From an uncultured Phocaeicola sp. (GTDB taxonomy: Bacteria; Bacteroidota; Bacteroidia; Bacteroidales; Bacteroidaceae), in NCBI GenBank assembly GCA_947581855.1, contig CANPVZ010000014.1:1-64000 (forward strand): a stretch of 64,000 nucleotides of DNA, written 5' to 3'. The notes under the pieces were generated by a model, which worked only from the letters and a program-made list of their open reading frames with translations, had not been told where the DNA came from and made no database searches. Of the stretch, positions 45,141-53,375 are shown piece after piece. How positions within the stretch are numbered: position 1 is the stretch's first letter; each line of letters begins with the position of its first letter. A program made the translations under genes and the position numbers.

Positions 45141-45695
45141 ATGTTTATAGCCAAACAATTAAAGGATAAGAATATAGCCGAATATCTGTTGTATATGTGG
45201 CAGGTGGAAGATTTGCTTCGTGCTAACGGACTTGATATTGAAAAGGTGAAACAAACGATTGTCGACCGCTATCAATTGGATGATACGCAGAAGGCTGAGC
45301 TGACACACTGGTATGAGGATTTGATTAATATGATGCGTTTGGAAGGTGTGTCGGAAGAAGGGCATTTGCAAATAAATAAAAATACGCTTTTGTCGCTGAC
45401 CGATTTGCATCTGCAACTGCTTCATTCGTCAAAGGTTCCTTTTTATGGAGCGGCTTATTACAAAGCATTGCCTTATATGGTAGAACTTCGTGCCAAGAAC
45501 GATAAAAAAGAGCTTCCGGAGTTGGAAACCTGTTTTGATGCTTTATATGGAGTAATGCTTCTGCGTTTGCAGAAAAAAGAGATAAGTGCCGAAACTCAAA
45601 AGGCGGTGGCTGAAATTAGCAATTTTATTTCTTTATTAGCTAATTATTACGAAAAAGAACAACGAGGAGAGTTGGACGAGATTTTAAATAACTAA
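45141..45695 (+). CDS. DUF4924-family protein
   Basis: A 184-residue soluble, mostly helical protein starting MFIAKQLKDKNIAEYLLYMW, which fits the DUF4924 family of Bacteroidales. No catalytic motif or membrane segment is seen. The frame is open to 45039 but that overlaps the exporter gene; the ATG at 45141 is 11 bp after the exporter's stop. The tight spacing to rfbD (11 bp) shows co-transcription. The function is unknown. Confidence 0.78.
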   Translation: MFIAKQLKDKNIAEYLLYMWQVEDLLRANGLDIEKVKQTIVDRYQLDDTQKAELTHWYEDLINMMRLEGVSEEGHLQINKNTLLSLTDLHLQLLHSSKVPFYGAAYYKALPYMVELRAKNDKKELPELETCFDALYGVMLLRLQKKEISAETQKAVAEISNFISLLANYYEKEQRGELDEILNN

Positions 45696-45706
45696 CCGAA
45701 ATAAAA

Positions 45707-46567
45707 ATGGATATATTAATAACCGGAGCTAATGGTCAGTTAGGAAACGAAATGAGGGTGTTGGCTGCCGAGCATCCGAAGCATGCTTATTTTTTTACGG
45801 ATGTAAAAGAATTGGATATCTGTAACCGGAATGCTGTGATAGAATACGTTCAGCGAGAGGAAATAGATTGTATCGTAAATTGCGCGGCTTATACGGCGGT
45901 AGACAAAGCCGAAGAAAATGCCGAACTTTGTGAATGCTTGAATGCACAGGCTCCAGGATTCCTTGCAGAAGCGGCTCAAAGCCGGGGAGCTGGCATGATA
46001 CAGATTTCTACGGATTATGTTTTTGACGGTACACAGCATATACCGTATAAAGAAACCGACAACCCTTGCCCCGTATCAGTATATGGCCGTACCAAACTGA
46101 AGGGAGAGGAACTAGTAAGGCTGAAATGTGCCAAGTCGATGGTTATCCGTACAGCTTGGTTATATTCGGCGTTCGGAAACAACTTTGTGAAAACAATGAT
46201 ACGCTTGGGTAAGGAAAGAGATACATTGGGGGTCGTGTTCGACCAGATCGGCTCGCCTACTTATGCCCGCGATTTGGCTGTCGCTATCTATGTTGCCATC
46301 GAGAACGGTATTGTGCCGGGCGTTTATCATTTCAGTAACGAAGGTGTATGTTCATGGTACGATTTTACCAAAGCCATTCATCGTTTATCGGGTGTCACTT
46401 CGTGTAAGGTGCGTCCTTTGCATACCGATGAATATCCGAGTTCGGCACCCCGTCCGCATTATTCGGTATTGGACAAAGCTAAAATAAAAGAAACATTTAA
46501 CATAGAGATTCCTTATTGGGAAGAGAGTTTGGAGCAATGTATCCGCTTATTGGAAGCCGGACAATAA
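45707..46567 (+). CDS. rfbD: dTDP-4-dehydrorhamnose reductase
   Basis: A 286-residue extended short-chain dehydrogenase, the last step of dTDP-L-rhamnose synthesis for surface polysaccharides. The NADPH-binding GANGQLGNEM is at the start. CAAYTAVDKAE and STDYVFDGTQ follow. The Tyr-x-x-x-Lys pair is in VYGRTKLKGE, and EYPSSAPRPHYSVLDK near the C-terminus is typical of RfbD. Other rfb genes are not adjacent; it sits inside an operon with prfC, as I recall from other Bacteroidales genomes. Confidence 0.92.
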   Translation: MDILITGANGQLGNEMRVLAAEHPKHAYFFTDVKELDICNRNAVIEYVQREEIDCIVNCAAYTAVDKAEENAELCECLNAQAPGFLAEAAQSRGAGMIQISTDYVFDGTQHIPYKETDNPCPVSVYGRTKLKGEELVRLKCAKSMVIRTAWLYSAFGNNFVKTMIRLGKERDTLGVVFDQIGSPTYARDLAVAIYVAIENGIVPGVYHFSNEGVCSWYDFTKAIHRLSGVTSCKVRPLHTDEYPSSAPRPHYSVLDKAKIKETFNIEIPYWEESLEQCIRLLEAGQ

Positions 46568-46583
46568 AAATAGTTATTAAAAG

Positions 46584-48149
46584 ATGAATGAAATAGAAAG
46601 ACGACGAACTTTTGCGATTATCGCACATCCGGATGCCGGTAAAACCTCATTGACCGAGAAATTGTTGCTTTTCGGTGGCCAGATCCAGGTAGCTGGTGCT
46701 GTAAAATCTAATAAGATAAAGAAAACTGCTACATCCGACTGGATGGAGATTGAGAAACAACGTGGTATTTCCGTCACCACTTCTGTGATGGAGTTTGATT
46801 ATCGCGATTATAAAATTAATATCCTCGATACACCGGGGCACCAGGATTTTGCCGAAGATACATACCGTACTCTTACTGCCGTAGACAGTGTAATCATTGT
46901 GGTGGACGGAGCAAAAGGTGTAGAGACGCAGACTCGGAAACTGATGGAGGTGTGTCGTATGAGGAATACTCCGGTTATTATTTTTGTAAATAAGATGGAC
47001 CGTGAAGCCAAAGATCCGTTCGATTTGTTGGATGAATTGGAGGAAGAACTCGTTATCAAAGTGCGGCCGCTGACTTGGCCTATTGAAAGCGGTCCGCGTT
47101 TCAAGGGTGTATATAATATTTATGAACAGAATCTGAATCTTTTCCAACCATCCAAGCAGGTGGTTACTGAAAAAGTGGAAATTGATATTCAGACTGAAGA
47201 GCTCGACCGACACATCGGTACTCCTTTGGCCGAGAAACTCCGTAGTGAACTGGAACTAATTGAGGGCGTTTATCCTGAATTTGATGTAGATGAATATTTG
47301 AAGGGCGAACAAGCACCGGTCTTTTTTGGTTCGGCACTGAACAATTTCGGTGTAGAAGAACTGTTGAATTGTTTTGTGGAGATTGCTCCGAGCCCTCGGC
47401 CCGTACATGCTGAGGAGCGTACTGTAGAACCGAAAGAACCGAAGTTTACAGGTTTTATCTTTAAAATTACTGCAAATATCGATCCGAATCATCGTTCGTG
47501 TGTGGCTTTTTGCAAGATATGTTCGGGTAAGTTTACCCGCAATACACCTTATTTGCATGTACGTCACAATAAAACCATGCGTTTTTCATCGCCGACTCAG
47601 TTTATGGCGCAGCGTAAGACGACTGTGGATGAGGCTTGGGCGGGCGATATCATCGGCTTGCCGGATAACGGAACCTTTAAGATAGGAGATACATTGACCG
47701 AGGGGGAAAACCTTCACTTTAAAGGATTGCCGAGTTTCTCTCCGGAAATGTTTAAATATATAGAGAATGCCGACCCGATGAAAACAAAACAATTGAATAA
47801 GGGTATCGATCAGTTGATGGACGAGGGTGTTGCCCAGTTGTTCGTTAATCAGTTCAATGGCCGTAAGATTATCGGAACGGTAGGGCAGTTGCAGTTTGAA
47901 GTCATTCAATATCGTTTGGAGAATGAATATAATGCCCTTTGTCGTTGGGAGCCGATTAGTCTATATAAAGCCTGCTGGATAGAAAGCGATGATGTGGAAG
48001 AATTGGAAGCATTTAAGAAACGTAAATATCAGTATATGGCCAAAGACCGTGACGGACGAGATGTTTTTTTGGCCGACAGCAATTATGTATTACAAATGGC
48101 CCAAATGGATTTTAAGCACATCCGTTTCCATTTCACCAGTGAATTTTAG
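46584..48149 (+). CDS. prfC: peptide chain release factor 3
   Basis: A 521-residue translational GTPase that removes RF1/RF2 from the ribosome after termination. G-domain motifs are [15 protein letters not shown] (G1), [14 protein letters not shown] (G2), [16 protein letters not shown] (G3) and [19 protein letters not shown] (G4). The RF3-specific domains follow ([17 protein letters not shown], and [17 protein letters not shown]). It is the last gene of the operon, ended by the hairpin at 48245-48285. Confidence 0.96.
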   Translation: MNEIERRRTFAIIAHPDAGKTSLTEKLLLFGGQIQVAGAVKSNKIKKTATSDWMEIEKQRGISVTTSVMEFDYRDYKINILDTPGHQDFAEDTYRTLTAVDSVIIVVDGAKGVETQTRKLMEVCRMRNTPVIIFVNKMDREAKDPFDLLDELEEELVIKVRPLTWPIESGPRFKGVYNIYEQNLNLFQPSKQVVTEKVEIDIQTEELDRHIGTPLAEKLRSELELIEGVYPEFDVDEYLKGEQAPVFFGSALNNFGVEELLNCFVEIAPSPRPVHAEERTVEPKEPKFTGFIFKITANIDPNHRSCVAFCKICSGKFTRNTPYLHVRHNKTMRFSSPTQFMAQRKTTVDEAWAGDIIGLPDNGTFKIGDTLTEGENLHFKGLPSFSPEMFKYIENADPMKTKQLNKGIDQLMDEGVAQLFVNQFNGRKIIGTVGQLQFEVIQYRLENEYNALCRWEPISLYKACWIESDDVEELEAFKKRKYQYMAKDRDGRDVFLADSNYVLQMAQMDFKHIRFHFTSEF

Positions 48150-48244
48150 CTATATTTCTCGGGACGGTAACAAAAGAATTGTTTTGTCTCTTCGAACGTA
48201 GCTTGATGATAAGCGTAATCAATATCAAATTAGATAAGTACAAT

Positions 48245-48290
48245 AAAAGGCTCCCGAAACTTAAAGCTAGTTTCGAGAGCCTTTTGTGAT
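48245..48290 (+). terminator. terminator after prfC
   Basis: AAAAGGCTCCCGAAAC pairs with GTTTCGAGAGCCTTTT (one mismatch) around a 9-nt loop, followed by TTTTG. It sits between convergent genes and can act on both. Confidence 0.8.
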
Positions 48291-48309
48291 AGAACAAATT
48301 CGGGAAAAA

Positions 48310-50517
48310 CTACCTGTTTTTTCCTTTCAAGCGATTGATAGTTTTGGTAATTTCATCTTTTAATACAGGGTCTGACGGAGCTAGTTGAGACAGGTTCTGA
48401 ATGATTTCTTGCTTGTTGTGGTTCAGATTGTACCAGCCCAACGTTTCGGCAGCGGCTACACGCAAATCGATATCACGTGCCGGATCATCAATAAATTTGA
48501 GGAGTGTACCGATGCTTTTGGTTGCCGGATGGTTACGAAAACCTACAATCTCCAGACGTTTATTCTTTTTGGTGGTTATGGTATCTAAGATAGCCTGCGC
48601 GTTAGCTGCTTCACTTTTTTTGTATGCAGCGATTTGCTTGTATACTTTCTGTATATCCGAATCATCGTAGATTGGCATGTTTCCAGTTTGTTTCCTGATT
48701 TCCGCTTCCAATACCTCTAGGTTGGTAGTCTTGATGGCCTCGCTAAATTTAAAGAACATCCGTCGGTCTGTATACCGTAAAGTCAATGCTTGGACGAAAG
48801 CGGGGATCAGTTCATCAGAACCATTCTTGGCAATATATTCGGTGGCGAAGCGGCGAACCAGCTCATAACTATCGTTGATGGCAGCTTTGAGTACTTCCGG
48901 TGCATCCGGATGGCCATTTAAAGTCAGTAAACGCATGGCTTCCAGACGAACTACCCCATAAGGTGATTGGAAATAGGTGTCGCGTAACAAGGCCGACAGA
49001 CCGGGAGCATCTGCTGCGCTCAGCTGTCTCAATGCCATAGCCTTCACATCGGGTAGAGAGTGTTTGAGCATCTTCTTCCAATATGCTATGTTGCCTTCGT
49101 TTAATACGATGGCCTCATTCATGTCGAAGCCAAGACCTGCCCGGTCGGCAAAGCGGTAAGTTGGGTCGCCGATGAGGTGTGTTTCGAGGAAACATACATG
49201 GCGATGCCATTCTCCGATACGAAGTCCTGCATTCAGTAATCCCAGAAATTCATCCGGCCATTTATCTTGAATAGTATTGACCGTATTGGCTTGTGTGACG
49301 ATTGTCTTTCCCGGATTAAAAATATAAGCTCCCGCAATATTGTCCTTTTCGTAGAAAGAACCGTTGAAACATGCGTCAAACATAATGAAACGGGCATTGG
49401 GGGTGATTTTACGTATGTCATCGGTATAGATGTCAAGCGTTAGGTTAAATAAGGAGTCAGCTTCCAGCTTTTTCGGGTCGAAAGCTTCTTCGCACCATTC
49501 ACGAGGTACCCCCAGACTTTTCATATACGATTCAATGGTAGCTTCTTTGCCTTTCTTCGGGGCTTGAGAGGATATCTTTGAACGCAAATATAACTTGATA
49601 TTCTCAATGGAACCCTGTGCACTGCTAGTGTTAGGATATCCGTTAATGTATTGAGTATCATCTGCCCCGTGGTGATGGAAAAGCATAATATCCAGTTCGG
49701 GACGCTGTACTTCGTTTAAATAATAATTTTTCATAGGATAGCGGGATTCAAAATCCATGAATTTGACACAATTCCCAGGTTTGAATAACTCAGGGAATTG
49801 TTCTTTCAACGCTAACTGTTCTCCGGCCCATGCCACTTCATCTTCTGAGTTATATCCATGTCCGCGTGCCATAGTCAGGTTATCGATCGGATTGTTTGCA
49901 TGTTTTTGTTTTTCAGCAACAACCTTCCATAAGTAATCACGTAACATCTGGTGTCTGTCTTTTCCTTCTAATTCCAGCGGTTTGATACGTGCCGAATAGA
50001 TAGAAGGTGAAATATATTGTTTAGATTCCGGTTTCAGAGAATAATAGAAATATGCAGGTATCTCACTGTCTTGTTTTAAGAACTTGAATTCCAGTCCGAA
50101 ATCATCATAATAACGATCCGATGGAATACTAGAACGTTTCCAGTCTCTTCGCTGATCCATTTTGAATGCAGACGACAAATGCTGTGCATCCCGAATCATA
50201 GGGATAGGAATGTCGCCTACTAATACGCAACCTTCCAGTGGTGTCTTGGAATCGGCATGAAGCCGGATAAGCAGTTCCCGTATTTCTTCGGGCGATTTCC
50301 AAGTATGAACCAATACATAAGTTCCCAAACCATCCGCTTCAATACTCTTTTTGTAAGCTTCAACAGCCTCTCGGACTTGTGTATAACTTTCGTTGTCTAC
50401 TACGATGGCGAAAGTCGTTTTGCTCTTTATATCCGGTTTTATAATGGTCTGCGCCAAGGTGTATAATATGCCGGAAAGAAAGAATAATGTACTTAGGAAA
50501 ACAGATTTTACATTCAT
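48310..50517 (-). CDS. secreted C25 (gingipain-like) caspase-fold protein with HEAT-like repeats
   Basis: 735 residues. The signal peptide ends near residue 23 (LYTLAQT). A caspase-fold domain (about 30-440) carries the C25-type phrase GCVLVGDIPIPM and IPSDRYYDDF. The likely catalytic His is in LFHHHGADD (His281-283) and the likely Cys in MFDACFNGSF (Cys383). The gap between them is longer than in gingipains. The C-terminal 280 residues form helical HEAT-like repeats (SLPDVKAMALRQLSAADA, DPARDIDLRVAAAETLGW). There is no sorting-type tail. It is the last gene of a four-gene operon, 14 bp after the barrel gene. Whether it is an active peptidase is inference. Confidence 0.72.
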   Translation of the reverse strand: MNVKSVFLSTLFFLSGILYTLAQTIIKPDIKSKTTFAIVVDNESYTQVREAVEAYKKSIEADGLGTYVLVHTWKSPEEIRELLIRLHADSKTPLEGCVLVGDIPIPMIRDAQHLSSAFKMDQRRDWKRSSIPSDRYYDDFGLEFKFLKQDSEIPAYFYYSLKPESKQYISPSIYSARIKPLELEGKDRHQMLRDYLWKVVAEKQKHANNPIDNLTMARGHGYNSEDEVAWAGEQLALKEQFPELFKPGNCVKFMDFESRYPMKNYYLNEVQRPELDIMLFHHHGADDTQYINGYPNTSSAQGSIENIKLYLRSKISSQAPKKGKEATIESYMKSLGVPREWCEEAFDPKKLEADSLFNLTLDIYTDDIRKITPNARFIMFDACFNGSFYEKDNIAGAYIFNPGKTIVTQANTVNTIQDKWPDEFLGLLNAGLRIGEWHRHVCFLETHLIGDPTYRFADRAGLGFDMNEAIVLNEGNIAYWKKMLKHSLPDVKAMALRQLSAADAPGLSALLRDTYFQSPYGVVRLEAMRLLTLNGHPDAPEVLKAAINDSYELVRRFATEYIAKNGSDELIPAFVQALTLRYTDRRMFFKFSEAIKTTNLEVLEAEIRKQTGNMPIYDDSDIQKVYKQIAAYKKSEAANAQAILDTITTKKNKRLEIVGFRNHPATKSIGTLLKFIDDPARDIDLRVAAAETLGWYNLNHNKQEIIQNLSQLAPSDPVLKDEITKTINRLKGKNR

Positions 50518-50531
50518 AATAGTTGAATAAT

Positions 50532-52088
50532 TTAAAAGTTACAACCTATACTGAGCGAAGCATAAGAACGATGGTTGAAATCATAGTCGGATGTCTTCGT
50601 GTAATTAAAATTAGCCTTAGCAAACAAACATATTTTTTGTTCAGGATTAATTTTCTGCGAATATACGGCGGAAACACCTAAACGGTAATATTTAGACGTT
50701 AAATAATTCTCATCTCCTTGTTCCAGCTCGGTTACCGTTATATAGTCGGCATGTGCCCCTCCGTATTGGTATTTACCGGAAAGATTATTGTTATAGGCAA
50801 AAGAAGCTTTTACCAATAACCTTTTTTCAAGTTTCTCGGAAAAAGCAAAATTCTTACTTCCATTTACGTAGAAAAGCAGGTTTTCCGACTTCTTATAAGA
50901 AGCCGGTATCAAGTAGCAATCATCGTATTTGATATAGTTGATACCTGCATTGGCTTTCCATGAGTATTCATCGTTCCGGTTGGCAACGATAGAATATTCA
51001 GCAAAGGCCTTCTGAGTTTTATAAGTGGAACGGATATTTTTGTATAAAGTAATCCAACCCTGTTCATCGGCAGTATTATTCCATTCCGTCAGATATTGAA
51101 TTCCATCGATATGCCGGTTTTCATATCCCAGTTTCAGGAAATGGGTGTAATATCGGTTTCCTGTATAAAGATTTACAGTCCCATTCCATATTTTATCTTT
51201 TACGGTGCCTTCTTTACGGGGAGTAGAAAATGAAACCGTAGCATCTTCTACTTTGGCATTAAAGCTGCCTTCCACAAGCAAATGAAAACGGTCGTTGTCG
51301 TATCCGTATTCCAAACCGCCTCCGTAATTGTTTCCAGCATAATTTGTGGTACGTCCGGAACCATAACTGACGGTTGCCACCCCTAAGCCATACAGTTCAT
51401 AGTACGTTTGCTGTAAGCCTGATGTTCCTTCGTTTGTCATGGAAGATTCTTCTTTAATGGAATAATAATTAAAATGGGCTCCGATATGATGCTTGTCGAG
51501 GCTATATAATATACCCGGTTTAATACCTAAAACCATGAGACGTCCGTCATCACGCGGATCTCTTTGTTTAGCACCCATCGTAGCCTGATAAGTTCCTTCT
51601 ATACCCATAGCCCAGTGTCCCCTGTAGAGCGGGGTAGAGGCTCTGAACTGCAACAAATAATCTTGGTTACGCCAATTACTTTGATGTTCATCCACTACAT
51701 AGTAGGGCATACCTCTGAACGGATCGACCAGCGACGCATTATATCCGGCATCATTTATATTATCACGTGAGTAGTTGAATAATCCCCAGACGTAAGATTT
51801 GTTCAGTTTCATGGAACCCTCACTATTGAACCGGAGTTGATTGATACTTTCTCCCTCCTGTGGACGGTGAAAGTTACCTTTCGTCATGTCATATTCTATG
51901 CTGACCTGTGAGAAAGTCTGTGCGTCATCAATAACCGCTCCCGCGGCATTTTCGGATTGATGCCAAAGCCTTTTGGCCTTTATCAGTTCTATTGCTGCGG
52001 GCGATGTCTGTGCCTCTGCCCGGCAAGTGAAGACAGCGAGTAAAGCTGCCATGCTCCATCCTGTTATATAATTGATTTTCTTTTTCAT
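50532..52088 (-). CDS. DUF6850-like outer-membrane beta-barrel protein
   Basis: 518 residues with a signal peptide (about 1-27, WSMAALLAVFTCRAEAQ) and then alternating hydrophobic/polar strands throughout, ending in SYASLSIGCNF. The last residue is Phe, as expected for a protein inserted by the BAM machinery. The family name DUF6850 is from memory and moderately sure. No plug or TonB box is seen. An in-frame ATG at 52118 would overlap the upstream gene; MKKKINYITG at 52088 is preferred because it starts the signal peptide. The operon position suggests that it works with the receptor and the lipoprotein. Confidence 0.72.
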   Translation of the reverse strand: MKKKINYITGWSMAALLAVFTCRAEAQTSPAAIELIKAKRLWHQSENAAGAVIDDAQTFSQVSIEYDMTKGNFHRPQEGESINQLRFNSEGSMKLNKSYVWGLFNYSRDNINDAGYNASLVDPFRGMPYYVVDEHQSNWRNQDYLLQFRASTPLYRGHWAMGIEGTYQATMGAKQRDPRDDGRLMVLGIKPGILYSLDKHHIGAHFNYYSIKEESSMTNEGTSGLQQTYYELYGLGVATVSYGSGRTTNYAGNNYGGGLEYGYDNDRFHLLVEGSFNAKVEDATVSFSTPRKEGTVKDKIWNGTVNLYTGNRYYTHFLKLGYENRHIDGIQYLTEWNNTADEQGWITLYKNIRSTYKTQKAFAEYSIVANRNDEYSWKANAGINYIKYDDCYLIPASYKKSENLLFYVNGSKNFAFSEKLEKRLLVKASFAYNNNLSGKYQYGGAHADYITVTELEQGDENYLTSKYYRLGVSAVYSQKINPEQKICLFAKANFNYTKTSDYDFNHRSYASLSIGCNF

Positions 52089-52096
52089 CTTCGTTT

Positions 52097-53365
52097 TTAT
52101 TTTAATGTATGGTTCCATACCGGCATTTTAGTATTGTATCTTCTGAAGGTCGGTACCATGTTTCTATCAAAATCATCCGTACTGTTGTTGGTATCCTGTA
52201 AAATAATGGAACCGTCTTCATTGTATATAACATTTCCATCCTCATCAGTCAGGAGTTTCCGGGAAACACTTTGTGAATTATAACCCGCTCCTACATAAGT
52301 CATTCCTGCGTCCAATACGGTAGGCATACGTTTCTGTGTGATTTTGGTTTCATTTAGTCCTCCTTCTACAGCGTCTAATACATAACTAATAGGTATTTTG
52401 GCATAAACAGCTCCTGTAGGTTTAGCCAAATCTGGCGTTTGCATATTTTTATCTCCTATCGGATCCCAGTGTTCTCCTTCTGGAACTTTAAATATTACAT
52501 ATGCCCCTCCTTGATTACCTGATAGATACATTTTGAGTGTTCCGGTAGAGGCTTTCCCTTGATAAAACACAATTTGCATATCCGGAGCATTCGTATTGGG
52601 ATATATGGTTCCTATATGAAATTCAAATTCGGCTGTACTGCAATCTACCGGAGATTTCGGATTCCAAATTTCTAATTTATGATTGACGGCGAATTCTGCC
52701 AGAATACATGATTCTCCAGGAGCTAGAGGATAATCTGTTCCAGTTCCGGGGATTTTCCATACAATACGTCCATATACATAATTTCCTCCATCTGATTCCG
52801 GCCAGGTAGGAAGGGTTGTTGTTGTATTTAAGGGTTGTATGTCAGCAAAGTATAAACCATCTAAATACATAGTATTACTTGAATTGTTGTAGATTTCATA
52901 GAATTGGTCGTAAGGGTAACTTTTATTGCTTTGATTTTTAGAACATGACCAGTATATTTCTTTAAATAATAATGGACTGATTTTTAGCCCTTTAATCGAA
53001 ATGTTTATATTACTATTTCCCTCATATAAGGCCTGGTTAATGGCTGAACCACTTAAGTAATATTCAATATCCTGAGTGTTTTTGGCTTTACCGGAAATCG
53101 TAATGCTGTAAATTCCGGGAAGAATTCCGTCAATACTTACTTTTTCTCCTGATAAGATACGTGTTTCGTGAATATCTTCATCATAATTGTCAAAAGATAT
53201 TTTTAATCCATCAAAGTTGCTGATTCCTTCTACATCGATACTCGCATTCACAGATACGGTTAAGGGTTTTACCTTTTCTGTATCAAAAGCGTCTTTAAAT
53301 GAGTCGCATGACAGAAGGCAGATTGAAATGATGAAACTGAATGTAATGATATATAATTTCTTCAT
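52097..53365 (-). CDS. DUF4876-like lipoprotein
   Basis: 422 residues. The lipoprotein signal peptide is ITFSFIISICLLSC-DS. An N-terminal beta-sandwich-like part (about 35-125) with LPGIYSITISG follows. A second part resembles a lamin-tail fold: FYEIYNNSSNTMYLDGLYF, then YPLAPGESCILAEFAVNH, typical of DUF4876 as I recall it. It should sit on the outer membrane, possibly facing outward, and may bind a ligand for the receptor next to it, the place SusD takes in other systems. That role is inference. It follows the receptor gene by 10 bp. Confidence 0.75.
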   Translation of the reverse strand: MKKLYIITFSFIISICLLSCDSFKDAFDTEKVKPLTVSVNASIDVEGISNFDGLKISFDNYDEDIHETRILSGEKVSIDGILPGIYSITISGKAKNTQDIEYYLSGSAINQALYEGNSNINISIKGLKISPLLFKEIYWSCSKNQSNKSYPYDQFYEIYNNSSNTMYLDGLYFADIQPLNTTTTLPTWPESDGGNYVYGRIVWKIPGTGTDYPLAPGESCILAEFAVNHKLEIWNPKSPVDCSTAEFEFHIGTIYPNTNAPDMQIVFYQGKASTGTLKMYLSGNQGGAYVIFKVPEGEHWDPIGDKNMQTPDLAKPTGAVYAKIPISYVLDAVEGGLNETKITQKRMPTVLDAGMTYVGAGYNSQSVSRKLLTDEDGNVIYNEDGSIILQDTNNSTDDFDRNMVPTFRRYNTKMPVWNHTLK

Positions 53366-53375
53366 AGCTTACTAT

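Noticed and set aside
48310-50517. A caspase-based defence system (CARF, gasdermin or metacaspase type)
   Set aside because: The protein has a secretion signal and sits in an outer-membrane operon, so it does not act in the cytoplasm; no defence genes are adjacent.
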